NCBI RefSeq assembly: GCF_023349125.1 | Contig: NZ_JAKIKT010000002.1 | Coordinates: 682,001 to 746,000 of the forward strand | Source of the DNA: Shewanella corallii | Lineage (GTDB): Bacteria > Pseudomonadota > Gammaproteobacteria > Enterobacterales > Shewanellaceae | Length of the DNA: 64,000 bases | Direction: 5' to 3' | Shown here: one piece after another, positions 1-9,144 of the stretch | Position numbering within the stretch: position 1 is the stretch's first letter | How the letters are laid out: every line of letters begins with the position of its first letter | Translations under genes and position numbers: made by a program | Notes under the pieces: generated by a model | The model's input: the letters and a program-made list of their open reading frames with translations, nothing else | Database searches by the model: none | What the model was told of the DNA's origin: nothing

Positions 1-477
1 ACCAAACAAAGTGCCGACAAACTGGCGCAGGATTTGGCAGGCAAAGGGCTAAAGGTAAAAGCCTTTCACGGCGACCTGTCACAAAAAGCCCGGGATACAG
101 TACTGAGCGAGTTTAAAAGCGGTGAGCTGCAGGCTTTGATAGCCACTGATGTCGCTGCCCGGGGACTGGATATTGATGAGCTGCCTGTGGTGATCAATAT
201 GGAACTGCCATTTGTGGCAGAAGACTATGTGCACCGTATCGGTCGCACCGGACGCGCCGGCAACAAGGGGCTGGCCATCACCTTTTTTACCAATAAAGAT
301 GCCAGAGCCATGGAGGAGCTGGAAGTCCTGCTCGATACCCGTCTGCCAAGACAATGGTATCCGGGCTTTGAACCTGACCTTATGCGGGAAGATGACAGTC
401 CACGCCTGTCCAAAGCAGCCCAGAAACAAAGGGCGCGAAAACGTGCATTGGGCGGAAATACCCGCAAAAGACGTTAA
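1..477 (+). CDS. DEAD-box ATP-dependent RNA helicase, C-terminal part (5' end outside window)
   Basis: The reading frame is open from base 1, so the start lies upstream; 158 residues are visible. They cover the second RecA-like domain of a DEAD-box RNA helicase: motif V appears as ATDVAARGLDI and motif VI as HRIGRTGRAG. A lysine/arginine-rich tail ending in TRKRR follows, typical of helicases that bind rRNA or mRNA. The family unwinds short RNA duplexes using ATP, in ribosome assembly or RNA decay. The tail and the WYPGF segment do not let me decide between RhlE-, SrmB- or DbpA-like members, so no symbol is given. A hairpin at 487-513 follows the stop. Confidence 0.93.
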   Translation, partial: TKQSADKLAQDLAGKGLKVKAFHGDLSQKARDTVLSEFKSGELQALIATDVAARGLDIDELPVVINMELPFVAEDYVHRIGRTGRAGNKGLAITFFTNKDARAMEELEVLLDTRLPRQWYPGFEPDLMREDDSPRLSKAAQKQRARKRALGGNTRKRR

Positions 478-486
478 TCCCTATTG

Positions 487-516
487 ACGCCCGGTCGATT
501 CAGCGCCGGGCGTTCG
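487..516 (+). terminator. Hairpin after the helicase gene
   Basis: Arms ACGCCCGG (487-494) and CCGGGCGT (506-513) pair perfectly just after the helicase stop. Only a weak T-tract follows, so termination strength is uncertain. Confidence 0.5.
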
Positions 517-538
517 TAAGCCATATCCTCAGCCAAAA

Positions 539-991
539 CTAATCCAGCCCGGCAATCGCGGCTATTGCCTGACGGTTGGTCGCTGAAAATACCTTGTCCA
601 TCGCCTCAGCAGCGTCAAGCCAGCAGTAACTTGTATGCTCCTGCTCAGCCAGTACCACGTTAATATTCTGCGGAACGCAAACACTGAACAGATGCTCTGT
701 GTTCTCTTTGGTATCCGGGGCATATCGGCTCTGCCACTGGGGCATAATGGCGTAACGGGTTTGGCTGCAATGATCTTTAAGCTCAAGCTGAGCCTGTGAA
801 ATGCAGATCCCGGTTTCCTCCCACAACTCTCTGATGGCGCTTTGTCGCGGCGTTTCGCCCCACTCCACACCACCAGTTACAGATTGCCAAAACCCCTTGG
901 GGTAACAGCGCTCCAGCAACAAAAACCTGCCATCAGGGCTGTAAACCACCACCAACACAGACACTGGCTGACGATATTGATTGTCACTCAA
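539..991 (-). CDS. nudB: Nudix hydrolase, dihydroneopterin triphosphate diphosphatase type
   Basis: A 150-residue Nudix hydrolase. The Nudix box is complete: G-x5-E-x7-REL-x-EE-x-G-I, read from GGVEWGE through RELWEETGI. Length and sequence fit NudB, which removes pyrophosphate from 7,8-dihydroneopterin triphosphate in folate synthesis; the substrate is inferred from family resemblance. The frame is also open upstream to a GTG at 1015. I chose the TTG at 991 because GGAGGT lies 6 nt before it and the protein then begins LSDNQYRQPVSVLVVV, as in the family. It stands alone, convergent with the helicase gene. Confidence 0.85.
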   Translation of the reverse strand: MSDNQYRQPVSVLVVVYSPDGRFLLLERCYPKGFWQSVTGGVEWGETPRQSAIRELWEETGICISQAQLELKDHCSQTRYAIMPQWQSRYAPDTKENTEHLFSVCVPQNINVVLAEQEHTSYCWLDAAEAMDKVFSATNRQAIAAIAGLD

Positions 992-1067
992 GGGCTTACC
1001 TCCGTATAAAAACACACTGGTACTTTAGTTTGCGTCGCAAATTCATTAACATTTTTGCAAAGCCTGA

Positions 1068-1333
1068 GGAAGGTGCGAATAAGTCCCGTGCGTGCTCTGC
1101 GAGTGGTGACAGTCTCTAGATGCGCGGCGCAGTTTGAAGTTAATGGCCCTAGTCCTTAGCAAGAACTGCAACAAAGCAGATAGGGCTGTCAGCCTCGCCC
1201 TTCGGGGCTTTCGAGCAATCACGATTTCTTTGGTATTCAGCTTTGAAAGGCAACCAGCCTTCCTTTATCTGAATACCTCGAACTCGCTTCTGCTCATAAG
1301 CCAGAGTGCCGCGAGGATTTGTTCGCACCTTCC
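1068..1333. mobile_element. MITE-like inverted-repeat element A (266 bp)
   Basis: The ends are imperfect inverted repeats of about 32 bp. The left end begins GGAAGGTGCGAATAAG; the right end, read on the opposite strand, begins GGAAGGTGCGAACAAA. There is no transposase ORF inside. The interior has a TGCAACAAAG block and a CGCCCTTCGGGG hairpin that recall the element at 9553-9818, which has the same length. It lies between nudB and the acylase gene and ends 45 bp before the acylase start, so it may carry or displace that gene's promoter. No clear target-site duplication was seen. Confidence 0.65.
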
Positions 1334-1378
1334 CTAGGACTGCCCGGCAATAATGACAGTGGAAAAGGAAAAGGCGCA

Positions 1379-3670
1379 ATGAACAAAATAATAAAAGGCC
1401 TGGCTCTTGGGACTGGCGTACTGGCATTGGCTGGCGCAACAGTTTATGGGCTTATGTGGGCTAACCTGCCCTCACTGGATGGCAAACTGCAAGTCGAAGG
1501 TCCCCGGGACACAATAACACTCTCCAGAGATGACTTGGGCAACGCGATAATTCATGCCAGTGACAGGGCTGATGCGGCTTTTGCTCTCGGCTTTGCCCAC
1601 GGTCAGGACAGATTCTTTCAGATGGATCTGCTGCGTCGCAACGCTGCCGGTGAACTTGCCGCCCTGTTTGGCGACGCCGCCCTGCCCCTGGATAAAAAGC
1701 ACAGATTTCACCAGTTCAGAAAAAGAGCCACTATGGCTTTGGAGCAACTTGATCCTGAGCAGCGAGAGATCCTGCGACAATACACTCTTGGGGTAAATAC
1801 CGCCTTGGATGCTCAACAGGTAAAAAGTTTCGAATACCTGCTTACCAACACCACACCAGAACCATGGCGGCCGGAGGACAGTCTGTTAGCCATCTACTCC
1901 ATGTATCTGGATCTGCAAGCTGGTACAGTGGAGCGGGAAAAAGTGCTTACCTATATTCAGCAATCTCTGGGGCAACCCATGGTGGACTTTATTACCCAGA
2001 CAGATCCTTTACAGGCTGCGCTGGATGGCTCCACCCTGCCGCTGGATAATCTTGCTATACCCGCCCTGCCAGACGCATTAATGCAAACGTCAGTACACAC
2101 CTTTATCGAGCAGGATGAGGTAGTGGGCAGTAATAACTGGGCGGTTACCGGCGAGTTAACCAAGTCTGGTCACGCCATGCTCTCCGATGATATGCACCTG
2201 GGTTTGAACGTTCCTGTTATTTGGTATCGCACACAACTCAACTATCAATCCAATGGAAACGATATTCAGGTAACCGGAGTCAGTCTGCCCGGCGCCCCGG
2301 CCATTGTCGTGGGCACCAATAATCATATCGCCTGGGGTTTCACCAATGGCTATATCGACACCGCCGACTGGGTCGCTCTGGATAGCAACACTCAGCTCAC
2401 GACTGAAACAGAGCAGCTTAAATCCACTTCGGGTATTCATGAACATCAGATGATCACCTCAGAGTATGGACCTGTGACCAAAATTGGCGACGCTCAGTAC
2501 GCCCTGTCCTGGGTGGCACACCAGCCTTATGCGGTCAATATGGAGCTGATGGCACTGGAAACCGCAAACACAGTGGATGCAGGACTGCTCGCCACCCAGC
2601 GCGCAGGCATACCTGTGCAGAATATGCTAATTGTCGACCGTCAGGGCAACGCCGCGTGGCGTCTTACCGGAGCTGTACCTGCCAGAGATAATCCGTCTTC
2701 CCTGCCTGTCAGCGCTTCTGACTACCCCTCTTCTCAATGGCAAAGCCAGGCCGGGGATGTTCCCGTGGTGAAAAATCCGGACCATCACAGGCTCTGGAGC
2801 GCCAACAGCCGGGTAGTCAGTGCAGCAGACGATAAGAGATTCGGTAACGGCGGCTACGCGATTGGCAGTCGTTCGGTGCAGATTCGGGATAACCTGATGG
2901 CCGGCGACAGCTTTAATGAAGCTGACTTTATGGCAATGCAGCTGGACAATCGGGCCATCTTTATGAGCCGCTGGCACGCCTTGTTATTGGCCACGCTTAA
3001 CACCCAACCACAGCAGTTTGCCGATGATATCCGGGAGCTTGAACAGTGGCAGGCTTGTGCCTGCAGTGAATCTGTCGGCTATACCCTGGTCAGCCACTTC
3101 CGCAGTCAGCTGTTCGATGCCGTGTTTGCACCAATTCAAACCCAGCTTAACAGGGAAAACATGAGCCTGCGCAGACTGAAACGGGATTTGGAACCCGCTG
3201 TTTGGCAGCTGCTTGAGCAGCAACCTCAGGATTGGTTACCTACAGAACATCAGGATTGGCAAAGCTGGATGCTGGCTATCTACAGTGACAGTAAAGCTGA
3301 ACTGCTGGCCAAGTACAGCGACAAGGGACGACTGACAGATCTTAACTGGGGCAAAGTTAACGCATTAAAAATACAGCACCCGTTCAGTCGCCAGATCCCC
3401 CAGCTAAGCTGGCTACTGGATATGCCCTCAGTGACCGGCTTCGGTGGCAGATTTGAACCTGCAGTACAGACCACCACCTTTGGTGCCTCTCAGCGCTTTA
3501 TCGTCCAGCCGGGACGAGAGCAAGACGGGATTATGTCTATCCCGGGAGGCCAGTCGGGTAACCCGGTATCCCGGTTCTATCGCAAGGGCTTTAGTGATTA
3601 TGCCAACCACAGGGGCACGCCTTTATTACCGGGCGCAGCCGTCCACACCATCACTATCCAGCCTCAGTAG
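1379..3670 (+). CDS. Penicillin acylase family Ntn-hydrolase (763 aa)
   Basis: An N-terminal nucleophile amidase of the penicillin/acyl-homoserine-lactone/cephalosporin acylase family. These enzymes are made as precursors, exported, and cleaved themselves before a Ser that becomes the nucleophile. Here that site is VVG|SNNWAV, with Ser251. Residues 7-27 form a hydrophobic signal or anchor segment. The early HGQDRFFQMDLLRR block and the late GGQSGNP block are also typical. The ATG at 1379 was chosen over an upstream in-frame codon at 1319 because the latter lies inside the MITE, while AAGGAAAAGG precedes 1379. The natural substrate cannot be told; N-acyl amides, possibly homoserine lactones, are candidates. 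Confidence 0.9.
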   Translation: MNKIIKGLALGTGVLALAGATVYGLMWANLPSLDGKLQVEGPRDTITLSRDDLGNAIIHASDRADAAFALGFAHGQDRFFQMDLLRRNAAGELAALFGDAALPLDKKHRFHQFRKRATMALEQLDPEQREILRQYTLGVNTALDAQQVKSFEYLLTNTTPEPWRPEDSLLAIYSMYLDLQAGTVEREKVLTYIQQSLGQPMVDFITQTDPLQAALDGSTLPLDNLAIPALPDALMQTSVHTFIEQDEVVGSNNWAVTGELTKSGHAMLSDDMHLGLNVPVIWYRTQLNYQSNGNDIQVTGVSLPGAPAIVVGTNNHIAWGFTNGYIDTADWVALDSNTQLTTETEQLKSTSGIHEHQMITSEYGPVTKIGDAQYALSWVAHQPYAVNMELMALETANTVDAGLLATQRAGIPVQNMLIVDRQGNAAWRLTGAVPARDNPSSLPVSASDYPSSQWQSQAGDVPVVKNPDHHRLWSANSRVVSAADDKRFGNGGYAIGSRSVQIRDNLMAGDSFNEADFMAMQLDNRAIFMSRWHALLLATLNTQPQQFADDIRELEQWQACACSESVGYTLVSHFRSQLFDAVFAPIQTQLNRENMSLRRLKRDLEPAVWQLLEQQPQDWLPTEHQDWQSWMLAIYSDSKAELLAKYSDKGRLTDLNWGKVNALKIQHPFSRQIPQLSWLLDMPSVTGFGGRFEPAVQTTTFGASQRFIVQPGREQDGIMSIPGGQSGNPVSRFYRKGFSDYANHRGTPLLPGAAVHTITIQPQ

Positions 3671-3700
3671 TGCCTGTACTAATCTGGATTAAAGCCTGGC

Positions 3701-3725
3701 AAGGGGAAACTGTTTCCCCTTTTGC
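3701..3725 (+). terminator. Rho-independent terminator of the acylase gene
   Basis: AAGGGGAAA and TTTCCCCTT form a stem with a very short loop, followed by more Ts, 30 bp after the stop. Confidence 0.8.
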
Positions 3726-4047
3726 CATCTTTGTTCACGCTTTTCGTCTCTCGCCTCAGGGCACACGCCAACATTCAGCAGCCTCTGGCTTTAAACCGGT
3801 TACACCAGCGAATGAGCCTCAGACAGCAGGAACGCCACAACAAAGCATTAACAAATCAATAGCTTGCAAGAGTTTAGGAACACAGTGTTCCCGTTCTAAA
3901 ACAGCAGATACACCCATGCTCAAAAATCATAATAAAGTCTTTATAAAACATTGAGTAACGAAGAAACTAAAGGTGAGAAAGCATGAGGACGCTGAGGAAA
4001 AAACAAACAGAAAAGCTGGAGGCGCAGCAAATTTAATCCGCCAGCTA
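3726..4047. other. Gene-free stretch upstream of the guaC promoter
   Basis: No convincing gene is seen. It contains a short palindrome (GGAACACAGTGTTCC near 3879) and AT-rich sequence around 3925-3955. Short ORFs here have no ribosome binding site and no recognisable product. Confidence 0.5.
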
Positions 4048-4075
4048 TTGCCAGCGAAATTTCTCTGCCTATAAT
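4048..4075 (+). promoter_or_regulatory. Sigma-70 promoter upstream of guaC
   Basis: -35 TTGCCA (4048-4053), 16-bp spacer, perfect -10 TATAAT (4070-4075). The predicted start is near 4082, at the first bases of the hairpin at 4081-4114. Confidence 0.75.
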
Positions 4076-4080
4076 GCCGA

Positions 4081-4114
4081 AAACCGGAGCGTCTGCCAAC
4101 GCTCCGGTTTTTTT
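4081..4114 (+). terminator. Terminator-like hairpin at the very 5' end of the guaC transcript
   Basis: AAACCGGAGCG (4081-4091) and CGCTCCGGTTT (4100-4110) form a perfect 11-bp stem with an 8-nt loop, followed by a run of seven Ts (4108-4114). It has the form of an intrinsic terminator but lies between the promoter and guaC, 135 bp before the start codon. It could be an attenuator, a 5' stabilising hairpin, or the end of a transcript arriving from upstream. Confidence 0.7.
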
Positions 4115-4248
4115 GTGCCTGCTCTTCAGCGTTTTGATAACTATCTGCCAATAGCGATCAAGGTGAGAGCAAAAGTCCGATGACGACTTCCCAGGAAGTC
4201 TGAAACTAAAGTTACCAGCCAGAGTTTACAAACTTAGAGGAATTCTCA

Positions 4249-5292
4249 ATGCGTATCGAACAAGACCTGAAATTGGGTTTTAAAGATGTACTGTTTCGCC
4301 CGAAACGCTCCACCCTGAAAAGCCGATCTCAAGTTGAATTAACCCGCGAGTTTACCTTCAAGCACAGCGGTCGTCAATGGTCCGGCGTACCGGTAATCGC
4401 CGCCAACATGGACTCTGTAGGCTCTTTCGCCATGGCCGCCTCTCTGGCCAAACACGGCTGTATGACAGCAGTTCACAAGCACTACACTGTGCAAGACTGG
4501 AGCGACTTCGTTGCCACTGCTGACACTCAAACTCTGAACAATGTGATGGTCTCTACCGGTACTTCTGATGCTGATTTCCAGAAGACTCAAGACATCATGG
4601 CCCTGTCTGATGAGCTGATCTTCATCTGTATCGACATCGCCAACGGTTACTCCGAGCACCTGGTGGAATATGTTCAGCGTGTTCGCGCCCAGTTCCCTGA
4701 CAAAGTGATCAGTGCGGGTAACGTAGTAACGGGTGACATGGTAGAAGAGCTGATCCTGGCGGGCGCAGATATAGTTAAAGTGGGTATTGGCCCTGGCTCT
4801 GTATGTACTACCCGGGTAAAGACTGGTGTGGGTTACCCGCAGCTGTCTGCCATTATCGAGTGCGCTGATGCAGCACACGGTCTGGGCGGTCAAATCATTG
4901 GTGACGGCGGTTGTGCCTGTGCCGGTGACGTTGCCAAGGCGTTCGGTGGCGGTGCCGATTTCGTCATGCTGGGTGGCATGCTGGCCGGTCACGAGGAGAG
5001 TGGCGGTGAGATAATCGAGCAAGACGGTAAACAGTTTATGAAGTTCTATGGCATGTCTTCTCAGTCTGCCATGGACAAACACTCTGGCGGTGTTGCCAAG
5101 TACCGCGCAGCTGAAGGTAAAACTGTATTGCTGCCATTCCGCGGCAGTGTTGAATACACCATCGCCGATATCCTGGGTGGCGTACGTTCAACCTGTACCT
5201 ATGTAGGTGCGGCCAAGCTGAAAGAGCTGACCAAGCGCACTACCTTTATCCGTGTGCAAGAGCAGGAAAACAACGTATACGGTAAAGAGTGA
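4249..5292 (+). CDS. guaC: GMP reductase
   Basis: A 347-residue GMP reductase, which converts GMP to IMP with NADPH and releases ammonia for purine recycling. The IMPDH/GMPR barrel is clear: an N-terminal [15 protein letters not shown] block, [10 protein letters not shown], and the catalytic loop GPGSVCTTR with Cys186, the nucleophile position of the enterobacterial enzyme. There is no CBS insert, which separates it from IMP dehydrogenase. The start follows AGAGGAATTCTCA. It is monocistronic, with a strong promoter and 5' hairpin upstream and its own terminator downstream. Purine-dependent control through the leader is plausible but not shown by the sequence. Confidence 0.97.
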   Translation: MRIEQDLKLGFKDVLFRPKRSTLKSRSQVELTREFTFKHSGRQWSGVPVIAANMDSVGSFAMAASLAKHGCMTAVHKHYTVQDWSDFVATADTQTLNNVMVSTGTSDADFQKTQDIMALSDELIFICIDIANGYSEHLVEYVQRVRAQFPDKVISAGNVVTGDMVEELILAGADIVKVGIGPGSVCTTRVKTGVGYPQLSAIIECADAAHGLGGQIIGDGGCACAGDVAKAFGGGADFVMLGGMLAGHEESGGEIIEQDGKQFMKFYGMSSQSAMDKHSGGVAKYRAAEGKTVLLPFRGSVEYTIADILGGVRSTCTYVGAAKLKELTKRTTFIRVQEQENNVYGKE

Positions 5293-5335
5293 TCTAGTCG
5301 CTCTACTCCTTCCCTACTCTCAGGGGAAATAAATT

Positions 5336-5363
5336 AAGCGCGGGCACTGTCCCGCGCTTTTTG
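5336..5363 (+). terminator. Rho-independent terminator of guaC
   Basis: AAGCGCGGG and CCCGCGCTT pair around a 6-nt loop and are followed by TTT. Confidence 0.85.
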
Positions 5364-5399
5364 CTATTTTGTCGCACTCCAATATCTACCAAATTAAGA

Positions 5400-6356
5400 T
5401 TACTGCACCTTAAGCGGGCAGTACATCTGGCTAAATCCAGGGATATTCTGCTCCCATACCGGTACTTCCTCTCCAACTATCGATCTGAGTAAATCAATAA
5501 ATGTCTTGGTTTTCATCGGGGCATCACGATGGGGATAGACGGCATAGAAGGTTCCCAGCTCTTCTAACGGCAAGTGTGTCATTACAGGGACTAATCGTCC
5601 TTCAAGGACCTCCCGCCCGAGCATCTGCGCGGTGACAACTGCCAACAAATTTCCGGCGACCGCTGCCTGTACGATCATTCTTGCGTCATTCACACGATAA
5701 ACCGCATTCAAGTGAAAATATTGAGTTTGTTCTCTGTTATCAAGATAGCTGAACTTGTCCAGCAAATTGCCCGGAGCAGAATAGACAGCGGCAGGCGCAG
5801 CCTCAAGTTTTGCAATTGTGTCTATCGCCCCAAAACGCTCAATAAAGTCAGGAGAGGCCACAATTAATAAGCGGTTTCGGGCAAGTCTACGGGTAATTAG
5901 GCTGGAGTCTCTGGGCTTACCCAAACGAAAGCCCAAATCAAACCCTTCTCCAACAAGATCGACAATCCTGTCTTCCAGTCTCAGCTCTATCTCAACCTGG
6001 GGATGCGCTTGTTGAAACGCCAACACCGCTTGCTGTACATATTGGCGGCCAAAATCAGTGGTGCTGGCTATTCTCAATTTACCGGCCAGCTCAGTATGGT
6101 AGTTCTGTGCCACCCTCTGGGTATTGTTCAAAAGTGCCCTCAGCTGATGGGCTTGTGACACTACTTCACTGCCTGCTGCGGTCAGCGCCAGCGAACGGGT
6201 GGTTCGATTTAGCAGACGCACTCCCAATTCCTGCTCCAATCTGGCGATCTGCTTTGACACCACAGAACGATCCAGGTTGCGCAGATCCGCAACCCGTGAA
6301 AACGAGCCTTGCTCAACCACCTCAAGCAAAAGCAATAAACGATTGGAAAAGTCCAT
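5400..6356 (-). CDS. LysR-family transcriptional regulator
   Basis: A 318-residue LysR-type regulator. The N-terminal winged helix-turn-helix covers residues 1-60 (FSRVADLRNLDRSVVSKQIARLE and then LLNRTTRSLALT), followed by a periplasmic-binding-protein-like effector domain. The RTTRSLALT form is common in the LysR subgroup that often controls a divergent neighbour. The start follows GAGGTGTT. It is transcribed away from the crotonase gene at 6478 across a 121-bp AT-rich gap, so that gene is the likely target. The gap holds a TATTG-CT-CAATA dyad at 6431-6442 that could be an operator. The inducer is unknown. Confidence 0.92.
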   Translation of the reverse strand: MDFSNRLLLLLEVVEQGSFSRVADLRNLDRSVVSKQIARLEQELGVRLLNRTTRSLALTAAGSEVVSQAHQLRALLNNTQRVAQNYHTELAGKLRIASTTDFGRQYVQQAVLAFQQAHPQVEIELRLEDRIVDLVGEGFDLGFRLGKPRDSSLITRRLARNRLLIVASPDFIERFGAIDTIAKLEAAPAAVYSAPGNLLDKFSYLDNREQTQYFHLNAVYRVNDARMIVQAAVAGNLLAVVTAQMLGREVLEGRLVPVMTHLPLEELGTFYAVYPHRDAPMKTKTFIDLLRSIVGEEVPVWEQNIPGFSQMYCPLKVQ

Positions 6357-6477
6357 AACACCTCATTGTTGCAAATACAGCATCAATATTGTGCCAATTT
6401 ACGGATTTTTCATCTCCAATAACAGCTTTATATTGCTCAATAACAAACGGGCAAACGGTGCCTTTAAGGAGCAAATT

Positions 6478-7311
6478 ATGACAAGCAAACACTACAGTAA
6501 ACTGGCTATCAGCGAACAAAATGGCATTGCCACAGTCTCCATCCAAAACCCACCTGTGAATGTGCTGACCATAGACCTGATTAATGAGCTCAATCACTTT
6601 ATTATGTCACTGCAGGACAACAGGGATATCAAGGTAGTCGTGTTCAAATCCCTTCACGCCGCATTTTTTCTGGCACACCTGGACTTGAACGTTATCAATG
6701 GGACTCAGGGCGGACAGGCTGCATCGATTGAATTCAATCACATGATTACCAACATCAAAAAGATGAAGCAGATTTCTGTTGCCGTGGTGGATGGTGTCGC
6801 CAGGGGTGGCGGTAACGAGTTTGTGATGGCCTGCGACCTGGCATACGGCACTGAAAATGCGGCGTTTGCCCAGCCTGAGATCCACGTGAATATTCCAACC
6901 GGCGGTCAGGGTGCCGTTCAGTTTGCCCGTCGTTTGGGTAAAGGTAAGGCACTGCAGGCTTTACTGCTGGGCAACGACTTCAGCGCCAAACAGGCAGAAG
7001 CACTGAATATCATCACCCAATTTGTACCCAAGGCTGAAATGGATACCTTCCTAGCACAAACCCTTGGCGTCATCGCTTCATTGGAAGTGCGCGATATACA
7101 GATGTACAAAGAAATTATTGCGACCTCCATCATAGATCAAGAGGCGGGTGCCGAGCTGGAACTGCGCTACTTCCTCAGCCGTGCCGGTGAAAATAAGACG
7201 CAGCAGATTATTGAAGCGTTTTTAAAACATGGTGGTCAAACTGAGCGTGAAGCCAGAGACATTCAGGGTATCTTTGTGGATACAGCCCAGGAGTTGGCCA
7301 CACTGAAGTAA
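6478..7311 (+). CDS. Enoyl-CoA hydratase/isomerase (crotonase) family protein
   Basis: A 277-residue crotonase-fold protein. The two oxyanion-hole segments are visible: SLHAAFFLAHLDL, where AAFFLA replaces the usual A-G-x-D/E-L, and GVARGGGNEFVMACD. The following PEIHVNIPTGGQGAVQFARRLG is standard for the family. Crotonases act on acyl-CoA thioesters by hydration, isomerisation or hydrolysis. The first oxyanion segment is atypical, so the reaction cannot be named. The ATG at 6478 follows AAGGAGCAAATT; the frame runs far upstream but only across the LysR gene. Divergent from, and probably controlled by, the LysR protein. Confidence 0.9.
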   Translation: MTSKHYSKLAISEQNGIATVSIQNPPVNVLTIDLINELNHFIMSLQDNRDIKVVVFKSLHAAFFLAHLDLNVINGTQGGQAASIEFNHMITNIKKMKQISVAVVDGVARGGGNEFVMACDLAYGTENAAFAQPEIHVNIPTGGQGAVQFARRLGKGKALQALLLGNDFSAKQAEALNIITQFVPKAEMDTFLAQTLGVIASLEVRDIQMYKEIIATSIIDQEAGAELELRYFLSRAGENKTQQIIEAFLKHGGQTEREARDIQGIFVDTAQELATLK

Positions 7312-7318
7312 TGCTCTA

Positions 7319-7335
7319 CCAGGGTCTGTTGACCT
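7319..7335. repeat. Solo copy of a MITE terminal sequence
   Basis: AGGGTCTGTTGACCT occurs here and is also the left end of the element at 9553-9818. No partner end was found nearby, so this looks like a truncated remnant. Confidence 0.5.
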
Positions 7336-7381
7336 GTGAACATGGCTAGCAAACTTCAACTATACAAGTTCAATATACCCG

Positions 7382-7413
7382 AGACAGGACGATATAAAGT
7401 CGTCCTGTCTGTG
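7382..7413 (+). terminator. Terminator-like hairpin after the crotonase gene
   Basis: AGACAGGACGA (7382-7392) and TCGTCCTGTCT (7400-7410) form a perfect 11-bp stem with a 7-nt loop; the T-tract is short. Confidence 0.6.
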
Positions 7414-7562
7414 TTTACCTACCCCTCAATTTCTATCCAGAATGTGTTTAACTGAGTGGTAAGTCTGGCTCTCACGCAGGGCCAAACCGTGCCAAAACCT
7501 TCCTCTATTCGGTCTTGTGCTGTGACCAGAATTTATCTGACGCAATGACAGGGGACTTTTTG

Positions 7563-9044
7563 ATGGACACTATGTTGATCAACTTTCTGGATCTGATGAC
7601 CAGCCTTTTTCTATTGGCGGTAGGCTGTGTCGTGGTCTGGATTATCTATATGTACTTCGCAGACAAGCACCAGCAAACCCACGCAATTCGCCGCAACTAT
7701 CCGGTGATTGGCCGTTTCAGATACTTTTTTGAAAAGCAGGGCGAGTTTTTCCGCCAATACTTTTTTGCCCAGGACAGGGAGGAGATGCCCTTTAACCGCG
7801 CTGAGCGCAGCTGGGTTTACCGTGCCGCCAAGAATGTTGACCGCACCATAGCTTTTGGCTCTACCCGCAACCTCAACCCCAGCGGCACAATTTTGTTTAT
7901 GAACCATCCCTTCCCCACGTTGGAGGAGGACGCCTCTCAACCCAGTGATATCACCTTCGGCCCCTCTCAGCCAAAGCCGTTCTCCACCTCTTCGGTATTC
8001 AATATCTCGGGTATGAGTTATGGCGCACTTTCTTCCCGCGCTGTGCTGGCGCTATCAAAAGGGGCAAAACAGGCAGGATGCTGGATGAATACAGGAGAAG
8101 GTGGGTTGAGCCCCTACCATCTGCAGGGCGGCGCGGACATAGTATTTCAAATTGGTACTGCCAAATATGGCGTGCGGGACAGAGATGGCAAACTGAGCGA
8201 TGAAAAGCTGAAACAGATCGCCGCTCATGAGCAGGTACGCATGTTTGAGCTCAAACTGAGTCAGGGGGCCAAGCCTGGTAAAGGTGGTATGTTGCCCGGT
8301 GCCAAAGTATCCGAAGAGATTGCCAACATCCGCGGTATTCCGGTGGGTCAGGACTCCTACAGTCCAAACCGGCATCCGGATATCAATTCAACCACAGATC
8401 TGCTGGATATGGTTGCTCATATCAGACAGGTAACAGGTAAGCCCTGCGGCTTCAAACTTGTGGTGGGACTGTCAGCCTGGTTGGACGACCTGCTGAAGGA
8501 GATAAGCGAAAGAGACCCGCAACTTGGCCCGGACTTTATCACCATAGACAGTGCAGATGGCGGCACCGGTGCCGCACCACAACCTTTGATGGACTATGTG
8601 GGGCTGCCTCTGCAGGAAAGCCTGCCTTTGGTCATCGCTCTGCGTAAAAAGCATGGGCTGCAGGACAGAATCAGAATCATTGCCTCAGGCAAACTAATCA
8701 CCCCGGGCAAAGTGGCCTGGGCGCTGGCAACCGGCGCAGACGCCATAGTGTCTGCCAGGGGCAACATGTTCGCCCTTGGCTGCATTCAGGCGCTGCAATG
8801 CAACAAAAACACCTGCCCAACCGGGATTACCACTCATAACGTCAAATTGCAGCAAGGGTTGGATGTGGAAGACAAAGCGGAGCGGGTAGCCAACTACAAC
8901 AAGTACATGCACTACGGCGTGGGCTTGATTGCTCATTCCTGTGGCGTGGATAACGTGCGTAAGCTGTGTCCGGAACATGTGCGCATAGTCTGTGACAACA
9001 GCTTGTCAGTGGCGATGGACAAACTCTATGAGCAGTATCATTAG
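7563..9044 (+). CDS. FMN-binding glutamate-synthase-like protein, membrane anchored
   Basis: A 493-residue protein with one N-terminal transmembrane helix (about residues 7-30), then a glutamate-synthase FMN domain. Signs include NISGMSYGALSSRA, TGEGGLSPYH, a GTGAAP phosphate-binding segment, and CNKNTCPTGITTH, which resembles the cysteines around the GltB iron-sulfur site. It lacks the amidotransferase domain of true glutamate synthase, so the family is often annotated as 'FMN-binding glutamate synthase family protein'. Its substrate is unknown. I chose the ATG at 7563 because AGGGGA lies about 7 nt before it; codons at 7515 and 7545 are less likely. No operon partner. Confidence 0.87.
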   Translation: MDTMLINFLDLMTSLFLLAVGCVVVWIIYMYFADKHQQTHAIRRNYPVIGRFRYFFEKQGEFFRQYFFAQDREEMPFNRAERSWVYRAAKNVDRTIAFGSTRNLNPSGTILFMNHPFPTLEEDASQPSDITFGPSQPKPFSTSSVFNISGMSYGALSSRAVLALSKGAKQAGCWMNTGEGGLSPYHLQGGADIVFQIGTAKYGVRDRDGKLSDEKLKQIAAHEQVRMFELKLSQGAKPGKGGMLPGAKVSEEIANIRGIPVGQDSYSPNRHPDINSTTDLLDMVAHIRQVTGKPCGFKLVVGLSAWLDDLLKEISERDPQLGPDFITIDSADGGTGAAPQPLMDYVGLPLQESLPLVIALRKKHGLQDRIRIIASGKLITPGKVAWALATGADAIVSARGNMFALGCIQALQCNKNTCPTGITTHNVKLQQGLDVEDKAERVANYNKYMHYGVGLIAHSCGVDNVRKLCPEHVRIVCDNSLSVAMDKLYEQYH

Positions 9045-9144
9045 CCCTGCTGTTTTAAACGAGAAACAAACGGCAACACTTGTAAGCCAGATGTTTGTGC
9101 AGGCATACTTTCACAGATAACTTATCACTCAAGGAGGATGTGAA

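Noticed and set aside
4081..4248. Purine riboswitch before guaC
   Set aside because: The three-way junction with conserved loop sequences is not recognisable; only a single terminator-like hairpin is present.
4339..5082. Antisense ORF of 247 codons over guaC
   Set aside because: Shadow of a clear GMP reductase gene; no ribosome binding site or motif.
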